Assembly: GCA_950295325.1 (NCBI GenBank)
Contig: OX485806.1
Coordinates: 16,120,001 to 16,184,000, forward strand
Direction of reading: 5' to 3'
DNA from: Polytrichum commune
Lineage: Eukaryota; Streptophyta; Polytrichopsida; Polytrichales; Polytrichaceae
Length of the DNA: 64,000 bases
Every line of letters starts with the position of its first letter. Position 1 is the stretch's first letter. This document shows, piece after piece, positions 1 to 10,827 of the stretch. Made by a program: the position numbers and the translations under genes. The notes beneath the pieces were generated by a model. That model was not told the DNA's origin and ran no database searches. It saw only the letters and a list, made by a program, of their open reading frames with translations.

Positions 1-5
1 AGACC

Positions 6-1013
6 ATGGTCAATACCAGGGGTCCCTTAGTACCCGTCAAACCGCCACGCTGTGTGGAGCTCCTCGTCGCCGACCACCAACATCGAATGTGGGCAATCGG
101 GAACACGAACCTGATCGCACCAATTTCGATCGTCATGTGGAAAACCTGGGCTGGCCTCTCGGATTCGGAGATAGAACAATGCAAACAGCAGGCACTTAAT
201 AACATTGGCGTGCTACGTGCTCCAGTGGACTTGCTGCCGGCCTTCTCTCTTAACATGTTCGAGCATTCTAAATGCACGACTACAGAAGTGAAGCTGCACA
301 CTAAACAGGATCTACCCACGGGCTATAACAGAAAAGAGTCTCACCTAGCGGAGCTCTGGAATGTTCAAAGACCCTATATGAGATGCTTGTGCAATCCTAG
401 GGCGATCAGTGGGTGCAAAGGATCCATAGTCTGGTTTGACCATGCCATGTGGACAATGGTTAACAAGCTAGACATGTTCTTCCCGAATCAACCAACCAAT
501 AACACCAGGTTCGCTGCTTTCATGCTGTGGCTCAGCAGCGCAGCAAAAATCGCAGTAAAGGCTGCAGTAGTGTTCCACATTGGAAGAGAACACATGGTGA
601 CAGCGGCGACACAACTCGCTGATAATTCTAACCAGAAACTACTACCTGACCTAAGCGATGCTCCACTGGCTATCAAAATCGAACGACTCCTGAGAGGGCC
701 AAAATTCTCTCTGCTGCACCCAGGATCACCGAGCCCTGCGCCATCGCCGTTCAAGAAACAGCGACTCAACCTCAATACCTCACCCTCACAGCAGGGTGCA
801 CAGGGAGGGCGCGGTAGATCTCCAAACGGTCGCGGGTTTACTCCCCGAGGTGGGAGGTTTAGGGGTCGCGGCAGTGGCCGCAGCTTCCATCCGCGTGACA
901 GCTCGCAGGGGACACCACCCGGCCAAGCCAGGGCAGCAACCACCGAAAATACACAGGGAGCAGGTGGCCAGTCCCCGCTCCGAGGACGTGTTCTATTGTG
1001 GGATGGGATTTAA
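6..1013 (+). CDS. ORF1 of the retroelement: RGG-tailed, gag-like protein of unknown family
   Basis: This encodes 335 aa from the first ATG in the window. The frame is open to the window edge, so the true start may lie upstream. I do not recognise the globular part (about residues 1-235), which is rich in Trp, Cys and His. It is followed by a Ser/Pro linker and then, at about residues 266-298, a cluster of RGG/RG and GRG motifs typical of RNA-binding tails. Position directly upstream of a reverse transcriptase, on the same strand, suggests a nucleocapsid or RNA-chaperone role, as gag or ORF1 proteins have in other retroelements. That role is inference. The ORF is more GC-rich than the RT gene after it. 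The +1 frame is also open across 796-1053 but stops at 1054 and 1066, so a simple frameshift would not join it to the RT. Confidence 0.6.
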   Translation: MVNTRGPLVPVKPPRCVELLVADHQHRMWAIGNTNLIAPISIVMWKTWAGLSDSEIEQCKQQALNNIGVLRAPVDLLPAFSLNMFEHSKCTTTEVKLHTKQDLPTGYNRKESHLAELWNVQRPYMRCLCNPRAISGCKGSIVWFDHAMWTMVNKLDMFFPNQPTNNTRFAAFMLWLSSAAKIAVKAAVVFHIGREHMVTAATQLADNSNQKLLPDLSDAPLAIKIERLLRGPKFSLLHPGSPSPAPSPFKKQRLNLNTSPSQQGAQGGRGRSPNGRGFTPRGGRFRGRGSGRSFHPRDSSQGTPPGQARAATTENTQGAGGQSPLRGRVLLWDGI

Positions 1014-1221
1014 ATGGAATGTGAGCTTACTTAAGCAAGTTTTACACTACTCTTAGGATGCATCCTAACAGCTAGTTGGCTATAATTTTGAACTCACAGA
1101 GACAGGTCGCACATTACGACATAATGCACTTGGACGCCGTTATGTGTCACGTGACAAGAATACGGATCGAACTGGGATAGTACACGTAAACTACTGCAGT
1201 AGGGCATTAGAGTGGGTGAAT

Positions 1222-3246
1222 ATGAAACAATTATTCTCAGAGGTGTTCACTCAGTTGTCAATACCACATATTATACCTTTTTTGCTTAACATTATGTTCG
1301 CTTGGAATTTTCTGCCTAATGTCTCCAGAGTTTGTTATAGACCTGCTTTAGTATTCAAAGATTTCAATATGGGTGCACACATGACGGGCTCATACGAATG
1401 TATGTGTAACAGTTCTAAGAGACTGATACAGTTTCTAGACCCAGATACCATAGATGATACCAATGGTGATCCAAGGATGCATGTACGCACCATGGATACA
1501 ACCATAATACATCACCATGGATTAAGAGAAGCAGTGACCTTAGGATTGAATCACATACCTTTACGAAATACTAATATACGTGAGACTGTCCAAGTGGTAA
1601 TGGATACGTTTGAACAGGTTTGCCGACTTTTGAAAGTAGACGAACTTATTGACGTGGACATGGCATCTAAAATCGTTCGAGCAAGGTCAAGAGACAAACT
1701 GTTATCAGCCATAAAAGAAAATCTTTTTGGCTTCAGGTATTCAAAACCATACCTCTTCTCTGAAAAGGCAGTGGAAAATGAATTGTCTTGGCTCATGAAG
1801 CATGTATTCATATCGGGACTAAATAAAGCAACTAGTAATGCTTGTTTCATATGCATTACTCACATAAGAAATCAAGCCTTGATAAGACTCAACAGTCCTG
1901 ATTTTGAACCATGCCAACATGACAATGCATGGGACTCTGTAGAGGATGTCACAAACAAGGTAAAGATGGAATTGAAATCCCTCTTACCCGAACTACCCAT
2001 ACATGAGGAAGAACTTCCTTATATAATGGCGATATACAAAGTCCACAAAATGAAATATAGGTGGATCTCCAATGCATTTGGGACCCTATATGTAAATATT
2101 GCCACACTCCTTACCATATCAACTATGGCACTACTTGATGAGGTAAAGGAATGGACTACTCTCACGGTCAAAGGGTATAGTAATTTCCTTGGTATTGACA
2201 CGTCAATATATTGGATTATAGACTCAATTACAGATTTTACCTTAAACATTCCTGAAAGTATCAACAACATATATGTTGCTGATATAACAAGATGTTTCGA
2301 GTCTATTCCAATTTCGGGCAAAGATACATTATATGACGCTATGGAGTTTATCACTCAAATTGGTATATCCAATATGAAACGAAAACATCCTAAATCTGAA
2401 CACCTCCTCTGGGTTAGGATTAACGACAAAGGAGTTACCACTAAAGCACTATGGGCATCTAAATGCCCTAAGTATGGGGAATGGTTCCCAATACCAATCC
2501 CTAAATTCCTACAAATTCACAAATGGTTGACAACTAACTGTTATGTACGATTGGGAGACCATGTATGGAAACAGGTACTCGGTATACCCATGGGTTTTTC
2601 ATGTTCGCCTCTTTGGTGTAACTTATATCTCATGTCATATGAGATTAAGTTTATACAGAGGTTAGCTAGACTTGGACAAACAACAATCCTAGCTAAATTT
2701 AAGTACGCATTTCGATATATCGATGACTTGTGTTGGATTAACGTGGGTGAGGCTAATATGTTCCTCGATCCTACACAACCAAGACACAGAGATAATCCAT
2801 TATGGATCTACCCATTGGATATTATTGAAATCAAGACTGAAGTGTCTCAGTTTTCATTAAACCATCCACAGTCTGGCATCAAAGCACATTTTATGAATGT
2901 GTTAATCACTGTTACAGACGAGGACTCTGGTCTATTCATCATGCAGAAGTACGATAAACGACGTGAGTTACCATTCAGTTACTCTCAGTTTATAAAATTC
3001 AAGTCGAACAGACCGGTTAAACAGGCTTACAATGTGGTTATTTCCCAAACTGTACCCATACTATACCTATCAAGCAACCAGGACGTAGCTTTGCAGGAGA
3101 TAAGAGCTCTGTTCACAGTGCTATCTGCTAATGGGTTCCGCAATACCAAACTACAACAAATAGTGATTAAGTTCCTGACTAACAACCACTTTCCTGCGTT
3201 GCGATTTAATAAAGACCATCTTCTGCAACTGCTGCAAGGTATGTAA
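1222..3246 (+). CDS. Penelope-like reverse transcriptase, catalytic motifs intact
   Basis: This is 674 aa from the first ATG at 1222. The frame is open from 1069 without an in-frame ATG, so the start could be further upstream, or joined to ORF1 by splicing or recoding. Domain order fits Penelope-like elements: a CxC pair (Cys60, Cys62), then HVRTMD (87-92) in the conserved N-terminal region; fingers KVHK (273-276) followed by YRWISN; palm motif A DITRCFESIP with catalytic Asp354; motif B GIPMGFSCSPLWCNLYL from 454; motif C YIDD (499-502) with both Asp present; HFMNV (556-560), equivalent to the family HFLDV; and a thumb with KSNRP (594-598), equivalent to the SNHP signature. The reading frame has no stops, so this copy is young or under constraint. 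No GIY-YIG endonuclease follows the thumb, which suggests an endonuclease-less type. A domesticated rvt-type gene is the main alternative, but the upstream gag-like ORF argues for a mobile element. Confidence 0.85.
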   Translation: MKQLFSEVFTQLSIPHIIPFLLNIMFAWNFLPNVSRVCYRPALVFKDFNMGAHMTGSYECMCNSSKRLIQFLDPDTIDDTNGDPRMHVRTMDTTIIHHHGLREAVTLGLNHIPLRNTNIRETVQVVMDTFEQVCRLLKVDELIDVDMASKIVRARSRDKLLSAIKENLFGFRYSKPYLFSEKAVENELSWLMKHVFISGLNKATSNACFICITHIRNQALIRLNSPDFEPCQHDNAWDSVEDVTNKVKMELKSLLPELPIHEEELPYIMAIYKVHKMKYRWISNAFGTLYVNIATLLTISTMALLDEVKEWTTLTVKGYSNFLGIDTSIYWIIDSITDFTLNIPESINNIYVADITRCFESIPISGKDTLYDAMEFITQIGISNMKRKHPKSEHLLWVRINDKGVTTKALWASKCPKYGEWFPIPIPKFLQIHKWLTTNCYVRLGDHVWKQVLGIPMGFSCSPLWCNLYLMSYEIKFIQRLARLGQTTILAKFKYAFRYIDDLCWINVGEANMFLDPTQPRHRDNPLWIYPLDIIEIKTEVSQFSLNHPQSGIKAHFMNVLITVTDEDSGLFIMQKYDKRRELPFSYSQFIKFKSNRPVKQAYNVVISQTVPILYLSSNQDVALQEIRALFTVLSANGFRNTKLQQIVIKFLTNNHFPALRFNKDHLLQLLQGM

Positions 3247-3372
3247 CTCTTACTACTATTTACAGTATTGCATAAAGGGAGTATATGTAATTGGATACCA
3301 ATGAATGATGTATACAAATCGCATGAGAGTGACAGAGAGAAAAATAAACAGGGTGACTGGTATGCATACCGT

Positions 3373-3399
3373 GAGTGGATGCATAACCAGCATCCACTC
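3373..3399 (+). other. Perfect stem-loop in the 3' region of the retroelement
   Basis: GAGTGGATGC (3373-3382) pairs perfectly with GCATCCACTC (3390-3399) across a 7-base loop. It lies 127 bases after the RT stop codon. It could be a 3' structural signal for reverse transcription. There is no poly-U tract, so it does not look like a terminator. Confidence 0.5.
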
Positions 3400-3437
3400 C
3401 TATACACTTATGACCTACCAGGGGTTTGGTGGAGGGA

Positions 3438-3464
3438 CTCTCTCTCTCTCTCTCTCTCTCTCTC
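3438..3464 (+). repeat. CT dinucleotide repeat
   Basis: About 27 bases of uninterrupted CT, near the 3' end of the retroelement. Confidence 0.95.
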
Positions 3465-3750
3465 CCTATCTTGCTCTTGTTTAAAGCCATATATTTTGTT
3501 TAAGCTTGTATTCCTTTACTTTATACCTATCATGCACACATAAATAAAAAAGTAGTTACTGTATGGACTAAGTGTTCATAAGTATAGATGAATGATACAA
3601 GGTGACTAGGGTTAAGGATGTAGAACACATCCCTAACACGTGGTAAAATTAGGGTTGTACAGAACTTACCTTGGGTAAGATCTCCAATATAAACCCGTAA
3701 ACCCTAAAAGAGGCTCTTTTTTACCATTCGCACAAGGGCTTGGTGAGGTA

Positions 3751-4550
3751 ACTTGGAGCACACTTGCTGGGATACTAGATACGTGTGCTAAGTGAAGTAG
3801 AGGATACTTAGGCTATTCACAAAGGAGAGCATTCTACTTGTGGTGATACAATCATGGCTAAAGAACAGGTTTGAACACCCATTTGACATTTTGTAATGAG
3901 TGTTACTACTAGCAATACTAATATGCATGTAATGTAAGTTTGATGTGTGTGACATGGATAACAACTGGGTCCTGCTGTTATTTACCTCGTGTACGTAACT
4001 AATCCTCAATTATTTGTTGGTTGGTTGCATGGGCACAGGTGAGGCAGGCCCTTCACACTTACAATACTACGAAGTATTGTGAATATGACATTTTATGTAT
4101 TCCTTTTGGTTGATACTACTAGGCATATCTCCTGGTATGTTTTCCATATATATAATAGTTAGGGTACATCCTTGTTGGAGCAATGCATGAAGAGAGGTAA
4201 TTAGATCTACAAAGGTATGATGGGGTCAGCCACAATTTGTTTTTGAGTACTTAGGAACTATGTATGAGTACTGAAACCCTAAGTATGATACAAATACTTA
4301 TGAAAGTACAGTATATCGCATTATTACATGTTTGTATTGTTTACATACAATTAGACATGGGCGTTTACAAAGAGCATTGAACATACTTAGCCTTAAAACG
4401 ATATGATGAGAAGGTTTGATTTGAGGTAATGAGGGTTATGAAAAAGTTCCCACCCACCCACCCTTGCATTGCAATGAAGAAGACATTGAAGGATTAGGCC
4501 TCTGAAAAGAGGAAGTTCAAGCTTTGCAAAAAGCGTTGAAAAGTCAGCTC
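3751..4550. other. Gene-less stretch, nothing recognised
   Basis: AT-rich unique-looking sequence with no supported ORF, TIR or RNA gene. Confidence 0.6.
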
Positions 4551-4551
4551 T

Positions 4552-4915
4552 CTCTCCGATTCTTCATAGGATATGAAACATGAAACTAGTGCGAGATGAT
4601 TAGCAATTCGCAATCGTGTCCGTAGGGCCACTTTCCTCATGATTTTTGGAGCTCGTTTGATTACCGTATTTGTTGTCTAGTAAGTGAAGGGTCTAATGAG
4701 TTAATAGATGGTCATGTAGGTTCCCCGATCATGTTGAATGTTACATCTAGATGGTTGACAACTTTTGAGCACGTAGTTCAACTTCTTTTCGACACATGTT
4801 TTTTTTTGTGGTTTGTTCTTATGTTCATATCCTCCCCCCCCCCCCCCATTCACCACTCAAATACATTTGTCCGTTTAAGGTGAGGCTTCACATTAGGCGC
4901 ACCTGCCTTATAATG
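4552..4915 (+). repeat. Interspersed repeat R1, copy a
   Basis: R1 is a roughly 350-450 bp repeat recognised by ordered landmarks: TAGGATATGAAACATG, then CTCATGATTTTTGGAGCTCG, then a block near GTCTAGAATGGTTAAC, TTTTGAGCACGTAGTCC, CACCACTCAAATA, and a final CACATCTACCTTA. This copy has all of these in divergent form and carries a poly-C tract at about 4838-4853. No coding capacity is seen. The family is unclassified. Confidence 0.7.
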
Positions 4916-5883
4916 TAACCTCGTACGTCATGGATGAAAGGTTTACAATACAAGGCACGTGGGTGTTATTCGGTGCACATTTGCCTACACTTCTCATCCC
5001 TTCCTCACATGATTTTCTAGAGATGCTAAAACCTTATTACTACCACATCCAACCTCACTCTCTCACGGCGCAATCATCACATACTTAGTCCGGAAGTTTA
5101 TTTGCACTATCATCTTCCCAATACATTCTTTCACATATTCATCACTTGTTAGGCTCTACCTCTCCACTATTACCATGTAATGTCTTTTATGTTGACCGTC
5201 CCTAGAGGTATTGCCCAAGAGCATTAGTAAGTGAGTGAAGATGCTTGGTTGTGCACCTCTACACAACCATTCCCTTCCTATCTTCAATTGTCTACTTGAA
5301 GTTTTTCATGGCCAATATCAAACACGCACACATAAACTTCAACACACAACACAACACAAGCTATACAACAAGGCACCCGAAGCTCCCACATGGAATTGCA
5401 CCTAGCATAAAACCCAAAATCATTAAGGCATGGAATCCAACCCCCCCCCCCCTTCCCCCAACCCTCACTACTCCACAATTCCCACCTCATGTCCCCCACA
5501 AAATCACCACGGTCAACCCCATCAAATTCATGCCTCTTCAAAGCTTGTATATTGACAAATCATTCACCACCCCTAAGTCATGTGGGATAGGTAACATATA
5601 GTAGAAGGGTCACGAGTACACATTGAACACAACAACATCATAATTGCATATAGACTACCGGAGTACTCAAACACATTGCAAGCAAGACTTAACGTTGTTC
5701 TACAAACAAAATAAATAAATGCGGATAATAAGCTCAACGATGACAAAATAGACCTCAAGCTATCAAGCTCCATGGATGATAGACCCACAAGTCACCCAAA
5801 TACTCAAATTCCACTATGCACACATCTAGGCAATAACCTAACTACCGACTGCACATTAAGTACACTAAGTACACAAAGCACAC
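4916..5883. other. Gene-less A/C-rich stretch
   Basis: A/C-rich low-complexity DNA with a short poly-C run near 5442. The open frames on both strands have biased, repetitive composition and are not credible genes. Confidence 0.5.
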
Positions 5884-6577
5884 GTGGCCACACCTGCATT
5901 CAAACACCGCACAAAGGTCATTCAAGGTTTACAAATCAATCGGCATAATGAAGCAACCCAAGCCATAGTGGTAGCCCTAGCATCAGACAAAACGACCCGC
6001 AAACTACATAATAGTATATGTTGGCACAAATGGCAACACTCCACAAGACAACATTGTACCCCCCCTATGGATGCTACAATCTACATGCTTAAACAACCCA
6101 AAGATGCACATGCCTAGCGTGACTGAGACTATATATCACCAACTTGATTGGACATAACAAAAGAAGCATTCTTTTCCCCATTCACACCCTCACATGATAT
6201 CACAATACAATCCATTGAAGTTACCTTCCATCGCAACTACTACATATAAAGAACAGTCCAAGAAATTTAGGACATATACAACCCACCTATCGAATGCCTT
6301 CCACCAAGACAAATGGAAAGTCAACCTCCTACTAGTACTCACTGATAAATTAGAGGCGCAGTACATACTCCTACAACACAATCCTTTGGACAACTATAAA
6401 CGCATGGATGCATCTTTAAAGAAATTATGGACAAAATCCAACATACAAGTTTGTCAAATGCCTAACATACAGTATCCTCACGAATGTCAATTAGAAAAAA
6501 AAAACAATGACCAATCCAACCACCATAATCCATCACTCACCAACACACCAATGGCCCCAAAGCACAACCAAGGTTGA
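5884..6577 (+). pseudogene. Possible retrotransposon gag-like relic
   Basis: Two neighbouring + strand open frames (5884-6117 and 6194-6577). The second encodes FHQDKWKVNLLLVLTDKLEA followed by a Leu/Lys-rich helix, spaced loosely like LTR-retrotransposon gag domains, and ends in an Asn/Pro/Gln-rich tail. There is no zinc knuckle and no adjoining protease or RT. The assignment is weak and rests on composition and spacing; it could be an unrelated spurious ORF. Confidence 0.2.
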
Positions 6578-7923
6578 GCAAACACCTACCTAGTTACAAG
6601 TAGGAAGTAACTACCCTAGAGACCATCTATCCAATGCATAGGTGCTCCATTGACGATGAACGGGTTAATTTCATGCGAGTGCCATGGAGCATACACGTTC
6701 CTTCTATTCTATGAGGCAAATCCTTATTCTCTACACAAATCGTCGTTTCCAAATCGTACAATACAATCTCATCCCACCCTCTTTCCGAGAGAGGTAGTAA
6801 GAGATGTAGAAATTACAACATTGTAAGGTGCTATTTTGGTTGAATAAACATTTGCTAAAAAAGAATGAAGTGTCGAGAATTTTCATCGTAATTAAGGGGC
6901 TCCTAATGCATTTGAGTAATTGTTTGTTTTCAAACACTAGACACCGGAAACAAGTACTAGAGCGTTATTATGCCTTGCTTTCTTTTCCCAATAGGTGGGA
7001 TTCAATCCTTTACCATATATTTTGACAATTGTATGTTAGGAGTAATTGATTGCGAACACTAACCAAAGGTGTAATAATAAAAACATGTTCCCCCACAGAT
7101 TGGTTGTTGATTCATCCTAGTTTAAGCACACCATATTAATTCAAAGTATTTGTTCCCCATTCAGGTGTTACATTTTGCTATAAATATCAACCATGGTGTT
7201 ATAAACTAGTAATCGATGTTTTCATCCTTCCCTCCCTTGGTTTACCCTCTCCTTGGTGGTTGTTGTGGACAATCACCCAAATCAAGCCTTGCAATTATGT
7301 CCCTCTGCCATTGAGATTGTAATAAAGCAAGGTTGCACCTACAAACCCCATGCCTGTGGGTCGTAAACCTCCGAGCGAGACAAAGGTTGTAACCCAAAAG
7401 AGAGGGACCAACCCTGAAACCAAGCTCCTCAAGTCATGCACACGTCAATGCCAAAATTCCTTTACATTAGCTTACCGAATATTGTTTCAAAACTAGTATT
7501 TATGAACGTGTGTAGCCTCCCCTTCAAGAAGGTTTGTTGTTCATCTTGGCATCTGGGCTATTAAGAGCACGACCACACATTGTACACCAAGCACTTACAC
7601 AAAGGGGTGCTAAATCAAGTAACATTCTTTTAGAGAGGAGTAGTCTCGTTATATGTCCCACATGTTCACTCTATATGAGCTTCATAAATTGTGGGTTCCA
7701 CGATTAAAACTAAAATCTTATCATACACATGGCTTAACATCAATTAGTTGAAGCTAAGTTTCTATTAGGTTAGAAATTATGAGGTGTTGAAAGTTGGGTT
7801 GCAATATACCCAAGTTATTCCGGCCTGGGAGGACTTTCCAAGACTTGCCAATGATACACTAGCGGCTAGGCATGACGTGTGGGTCTAGCATTGTTCCGTT
7901 GCGGGGTGTTCTATGGGGAATTG
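6578..7923. other. Gene-less stretch
   Basis: No supported gene. A short coding-like patch near 7800-7890 (translating to VIPAWEDFPRLA on +) is too short to assign. A MITE follows immediately. Confidence 0.5.
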
Positions 7924-8118
7924 CACTAAATATGATATTTAGTGTCACTTACTATTTGAAATTACACAATACTATATCTTCTTACATTTCCAAGTAAAGT
8001 TGTTAATGTTCTATAATATGTAAACAACCAATTTAACATTTGTTGATAAAACATAAGATATACAACAAATAAATATAGCAAATAGTAAGTGACACTAAAT
8101 ATCATGTTTAGTGTAGTG
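7924..8118. mobile_element. Short MITE with palindromic TIRs (family P), copy 1
   Basis: The left end, starting CACTAAATATGATATTTAG and continuing TGTCACTTACTATTTG, is matched by its reverse complement at about 8078-8113. The right end extends to a longer terminus, TTTAGTGTAGTG. Each terminus is itself a small palindrome (CACTAAA...TTTAGTG). The internal 120 bp is AT-rich and non-coding. The CACTA-like start suggests that superfamily, but no clear target-site duplication is visible. Confidence 0.75.
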
Positions 8119-9170
8119 AACATGCTATGAGTTCTCTCATAGTGGGGTGAATATGGAAAATGGAAGGTTGAATAGGAATAGTCTGGTGGATTTGGTCGAC
8201 TTTCCTTTGTTGTGAATAAGGTAGGACATAGAGTCTTTTAATTAGCCTTTCCATACAATTGAACGAGGCACTTTAAGACTACATTGTTATTCTTTGGAGT
8301 GATTATAAAATCAAATAAGGATGATTGCAAAGTTCATGAAGCAAAAATGCTTATGGAACTAGAAATACATCAAGATGATGTCAAAATATCTAATTTCCTA
8401 GAGTAATAAAGTGCAATGTCCTTTGCAAGCCCGTGCCCCCCACACACACACAAAATAAACAAAAATAAGTCCCCAATGTTACGATGAGACATGCAAGGTT
8501 TATTTTCCATCCATTACATGTTAATTAAGACAATAATGGTAGAATTACACTTAATCTAGATGTTGTTATTGTTGTGGTCACTAGCATAGTAGTAGTAGTA
8601 GTTGAAAATGTATGTATATGAGTTGTATGTTGATTAATCCAATAGTAGGAATGATTTGTCTTAAATTACACTTAATACATCGTACTAAAGCACTTCATAT
8701 TCAATATATCAAGTGTTGTGATGTAATTCGCACATATTGAGGTACACATGACTTATTTGAAAAAGAAAAAGAAAACATTGTTTACATGGCTCCTTTTGGA
8801 TGTATAATGGGTCAATATTCACCTAAAACAAATATTTATAGTATTATTTTGAGGATTAATACGATGGCTCGTTGATTGGGATAGTCAATTTGTCAATTGA
8901 ACACCCATTTAAGACTAACCACTTTAGACACACCTATAGCCGATAAAAATATCACATATATGGCTTGTCGGACTTCGTCACAAGTTGAGGTTAAATCAAC
9001 TTAATCTCATTCTTAAGGCACTCGTATAGTACAAGATATACTAATTGATCGGGTGTGTTCTTGGATATGGTGCGCATCAAAAGACACCAAAACTCATGAG
9101 AGTGATTGTCACAACTTCGTCTACCTTAGAACTAATGTGACAATACATAATCCACAACTCATGAGTTTGA
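8119..9170. other. Gene-less stretch
   Basis: AT-rich sequence with no supported gene or repeat boundary. Confidence 0.5.
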
Positions 9171-9404
9171 ATGAAGATGCTTTTATGTAATGTAATGAAG
9201 TTACCCTTAAAAGGTCAGGAGCAACTATCCATTATTTGGAGGTGCATCTCGTCTTTGGTGTGTTGGCTGGGATTTCTCCGATTCCTACATAATTTTGGAT
9301 ATAGCCATAATAAGCTTACCGACCTTATTGCTCCCAAAAAATTCCCAATCGTAAATCTACATGTTGTCATGAGAAAACAATTAAACTTGAACCAAACTAT
9401 GTGA
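9171..9404 (+). pseudogene. Ty3/gypsy reverse transcriptase connection-domain relic
   Basis: The frame encodes LGFLRFLHNFGYSHNKLTDL followed by Pro/Lys/Phe residues. This matches the spacing of the gypsy RT connection region (typically FLG.. .YYR.F...FS.....PLT.L). It covers only about 40 residues, with no catalytic motifs around it. It is best read as a decayed LTR-retrotransposon fragment. Confidence 0.35.
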
Positions 9405-9499
9405 GGCCATAACACATGATGTTTCCATGTGTTTCACCTTGTAAGGAAAAATTCATGGCACATATGATGAGATCTAGCGAGGGACTCAAGGGAGCCTAA

Positions 9500-10005
9500 G
9501 GGCCACTTCACAAACGAGCCAAGCGCCGTGACCATGAAATTGCAAGAGCCCAAAAGAAAGTGTCCAAAGTCCATCCCAAGAGACCTCCAAAATCATGTAG
9601 TGTGGTCACATACCCCCAAGTGTAGTGTGAAGTCATATGTGACCGGGCCCTCAACCAAATGCTCATTTCAATGCATTTCTATTCATGCGGGTCCTCACAC
9701 ACGATAAAATACAACAATTCAACGGTTGTGAGCATTCAAAGTGCCATGATCTCCCGGATTTGTGTTAGACCTACCTCAAAAAGGTGGTTTTTTGAACATT
9801 CGAAGTGACCATGAAACGTGATCCATTTGATGCCATGTAAGAATCCATGTAGACTTTACATCCATCTTGCATTCACATACTCCATTGGTCCCTCAAGCGT
9901 AATGTGAAGCGAACTTGGACCAACCGGCTCCGCCTTTCCCACCAATGAGAGTGCTTAAAGTGCTTAAATGGCCATGGGCTCTCAGTCTCGTGTGTGAAAT
10001 GGCCT
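9500..10005 (+). mobile_element. PIF/Harbinger-like MITE family H1, copy A
   Basis: 506 bp flanked by TAA (9497-9499 and 10006-10008). The TIR is GGGCCACTTCACAMACGAG at the left and its reverse complement at the right (one end base is T for C). The subterminal CAAGCGCCGTGACCATG motif is a variant of the family motif. The interior is non-coding and similar to copies B, C and D. TWA target duplications and GGG-starting TIRs are the PIF/Harbinger signature. Confidence 0.9.
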
Positions 10006-10008
10006 TAA

Positions 10009-10689
10009 GCACTTGACCTACTTCCTCGACGAGATCGCTTTTTCAAGTGAGTGAGGAAGCCGTGTATAATGTACATCCCTTGAAACCTTATGGGAATATA
10101 GGTCAAATCCAACCCTTATACCACCAATTACGTGAAATTTCATCCATATTGTTCCTAATAATTCAATTGCCTTTATTCATGACTTTCAATTCAAAGAAAG
10201 GCCGAAAATGTGGCAATTCACTCATTAAACAAAATGACTTGACCAGGTATGGCCCTAATTTTAGGTCACACATGGCAGACTCCCCCCCCCCCCCCCCCCT
10301 CCTGCCCCATGCTTGTTATATGTTGGGAATCTTCAAGCCCACTTATTTCAGGGTTTTCAAGGGGCTCCTCAACTTACACAATAAACACCTGAAAATAGGC
10401 CCATACAAAATGAATTCTATGTGCTGTGGGCCAGACGCCTGTTTTAGTCTCTGAATGAAAAACTCTTAATTTCTTTTGACTTGTTGTGTGCCGAAATTTG
10501 CATATTTGGACCATGAGGTGGTGTATATAAATACCACTTGCATGCGCCCACCAAATGGAAGTGAAGTTCAGAGCATTGAAAAAATATTAATGGAGATGGG
10601 TACTTAATGGTTACTTAATTGCCTCTTTTGTTTTGTTTGTTTTTTTTTTTTTTTTTTTTTTTTTTGAGGCTTGCCCGTTTTTACTCGGA
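10009..10689. other. Gene-less stretch with poly-C and poly-T tracts
   Basis: Poly-C at 10282-10299 and 26 T at 10640-10665. A 135-codon open frame at 10047-10454 spans the poly-C tract and shows no family signature. Confidence 0.5.
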
Positions 10690-10810
10690 TGACATGGAGC
10701 ACGTGAAGAGTATGAGCTGGTTGCCGAATCCAAATGGAGGCCGTAGTCACTTTCTTCATGGTTTTTGGAGCTTGTATGAATGTGTGGTGATTGACATCAA
10801 AGGTGTGAAG
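10690..10810 (+). repeat. Interspersed repeat R1, copy b (fragment)
   Basis: Holds the R1 block CCAAATGGAGGCCGTAGTCAC, read with its usual partner TTTTTGGAGCTTGTATGAA. It is truncated shortly before MITE H1-E. Confidence 0.55.
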
Positions 10811-10827
10811 TGTGGGTAAGTGATTTA

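Larger units (their letters stand above)
1..3750 (+). mobile_element. Penelope-like retroelement, 3' part (5' end outside window)
   Basis: Two same-strand ORFs sit head to tail: a basic RGG-tailed ORF (6-1013) and a Penelope-type reverse transcriptase (ending 3246). The element continues to the left of the window, so its 5' end, pseudo-LTR and any N-terminal endonuclease cannot be judged. No GIY-YIG endonuclease motif is visible in either ORF or in the 500 bases downstream. The 3' boundary is not defined. A perfect stem-loop (3373-3399), a CT repeat and telomere-like heptamers (3607-3706) lie in the 3' flank and may belong to it. Confidence 0.75.

Noticed and set aside
3247-3800. Search for a GIY-YIG endonuclease after the RT
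   Set aside because: No frame shows the GIY...YIG pattern or the following conserved Arg and Glu; the frames there are low complexity.
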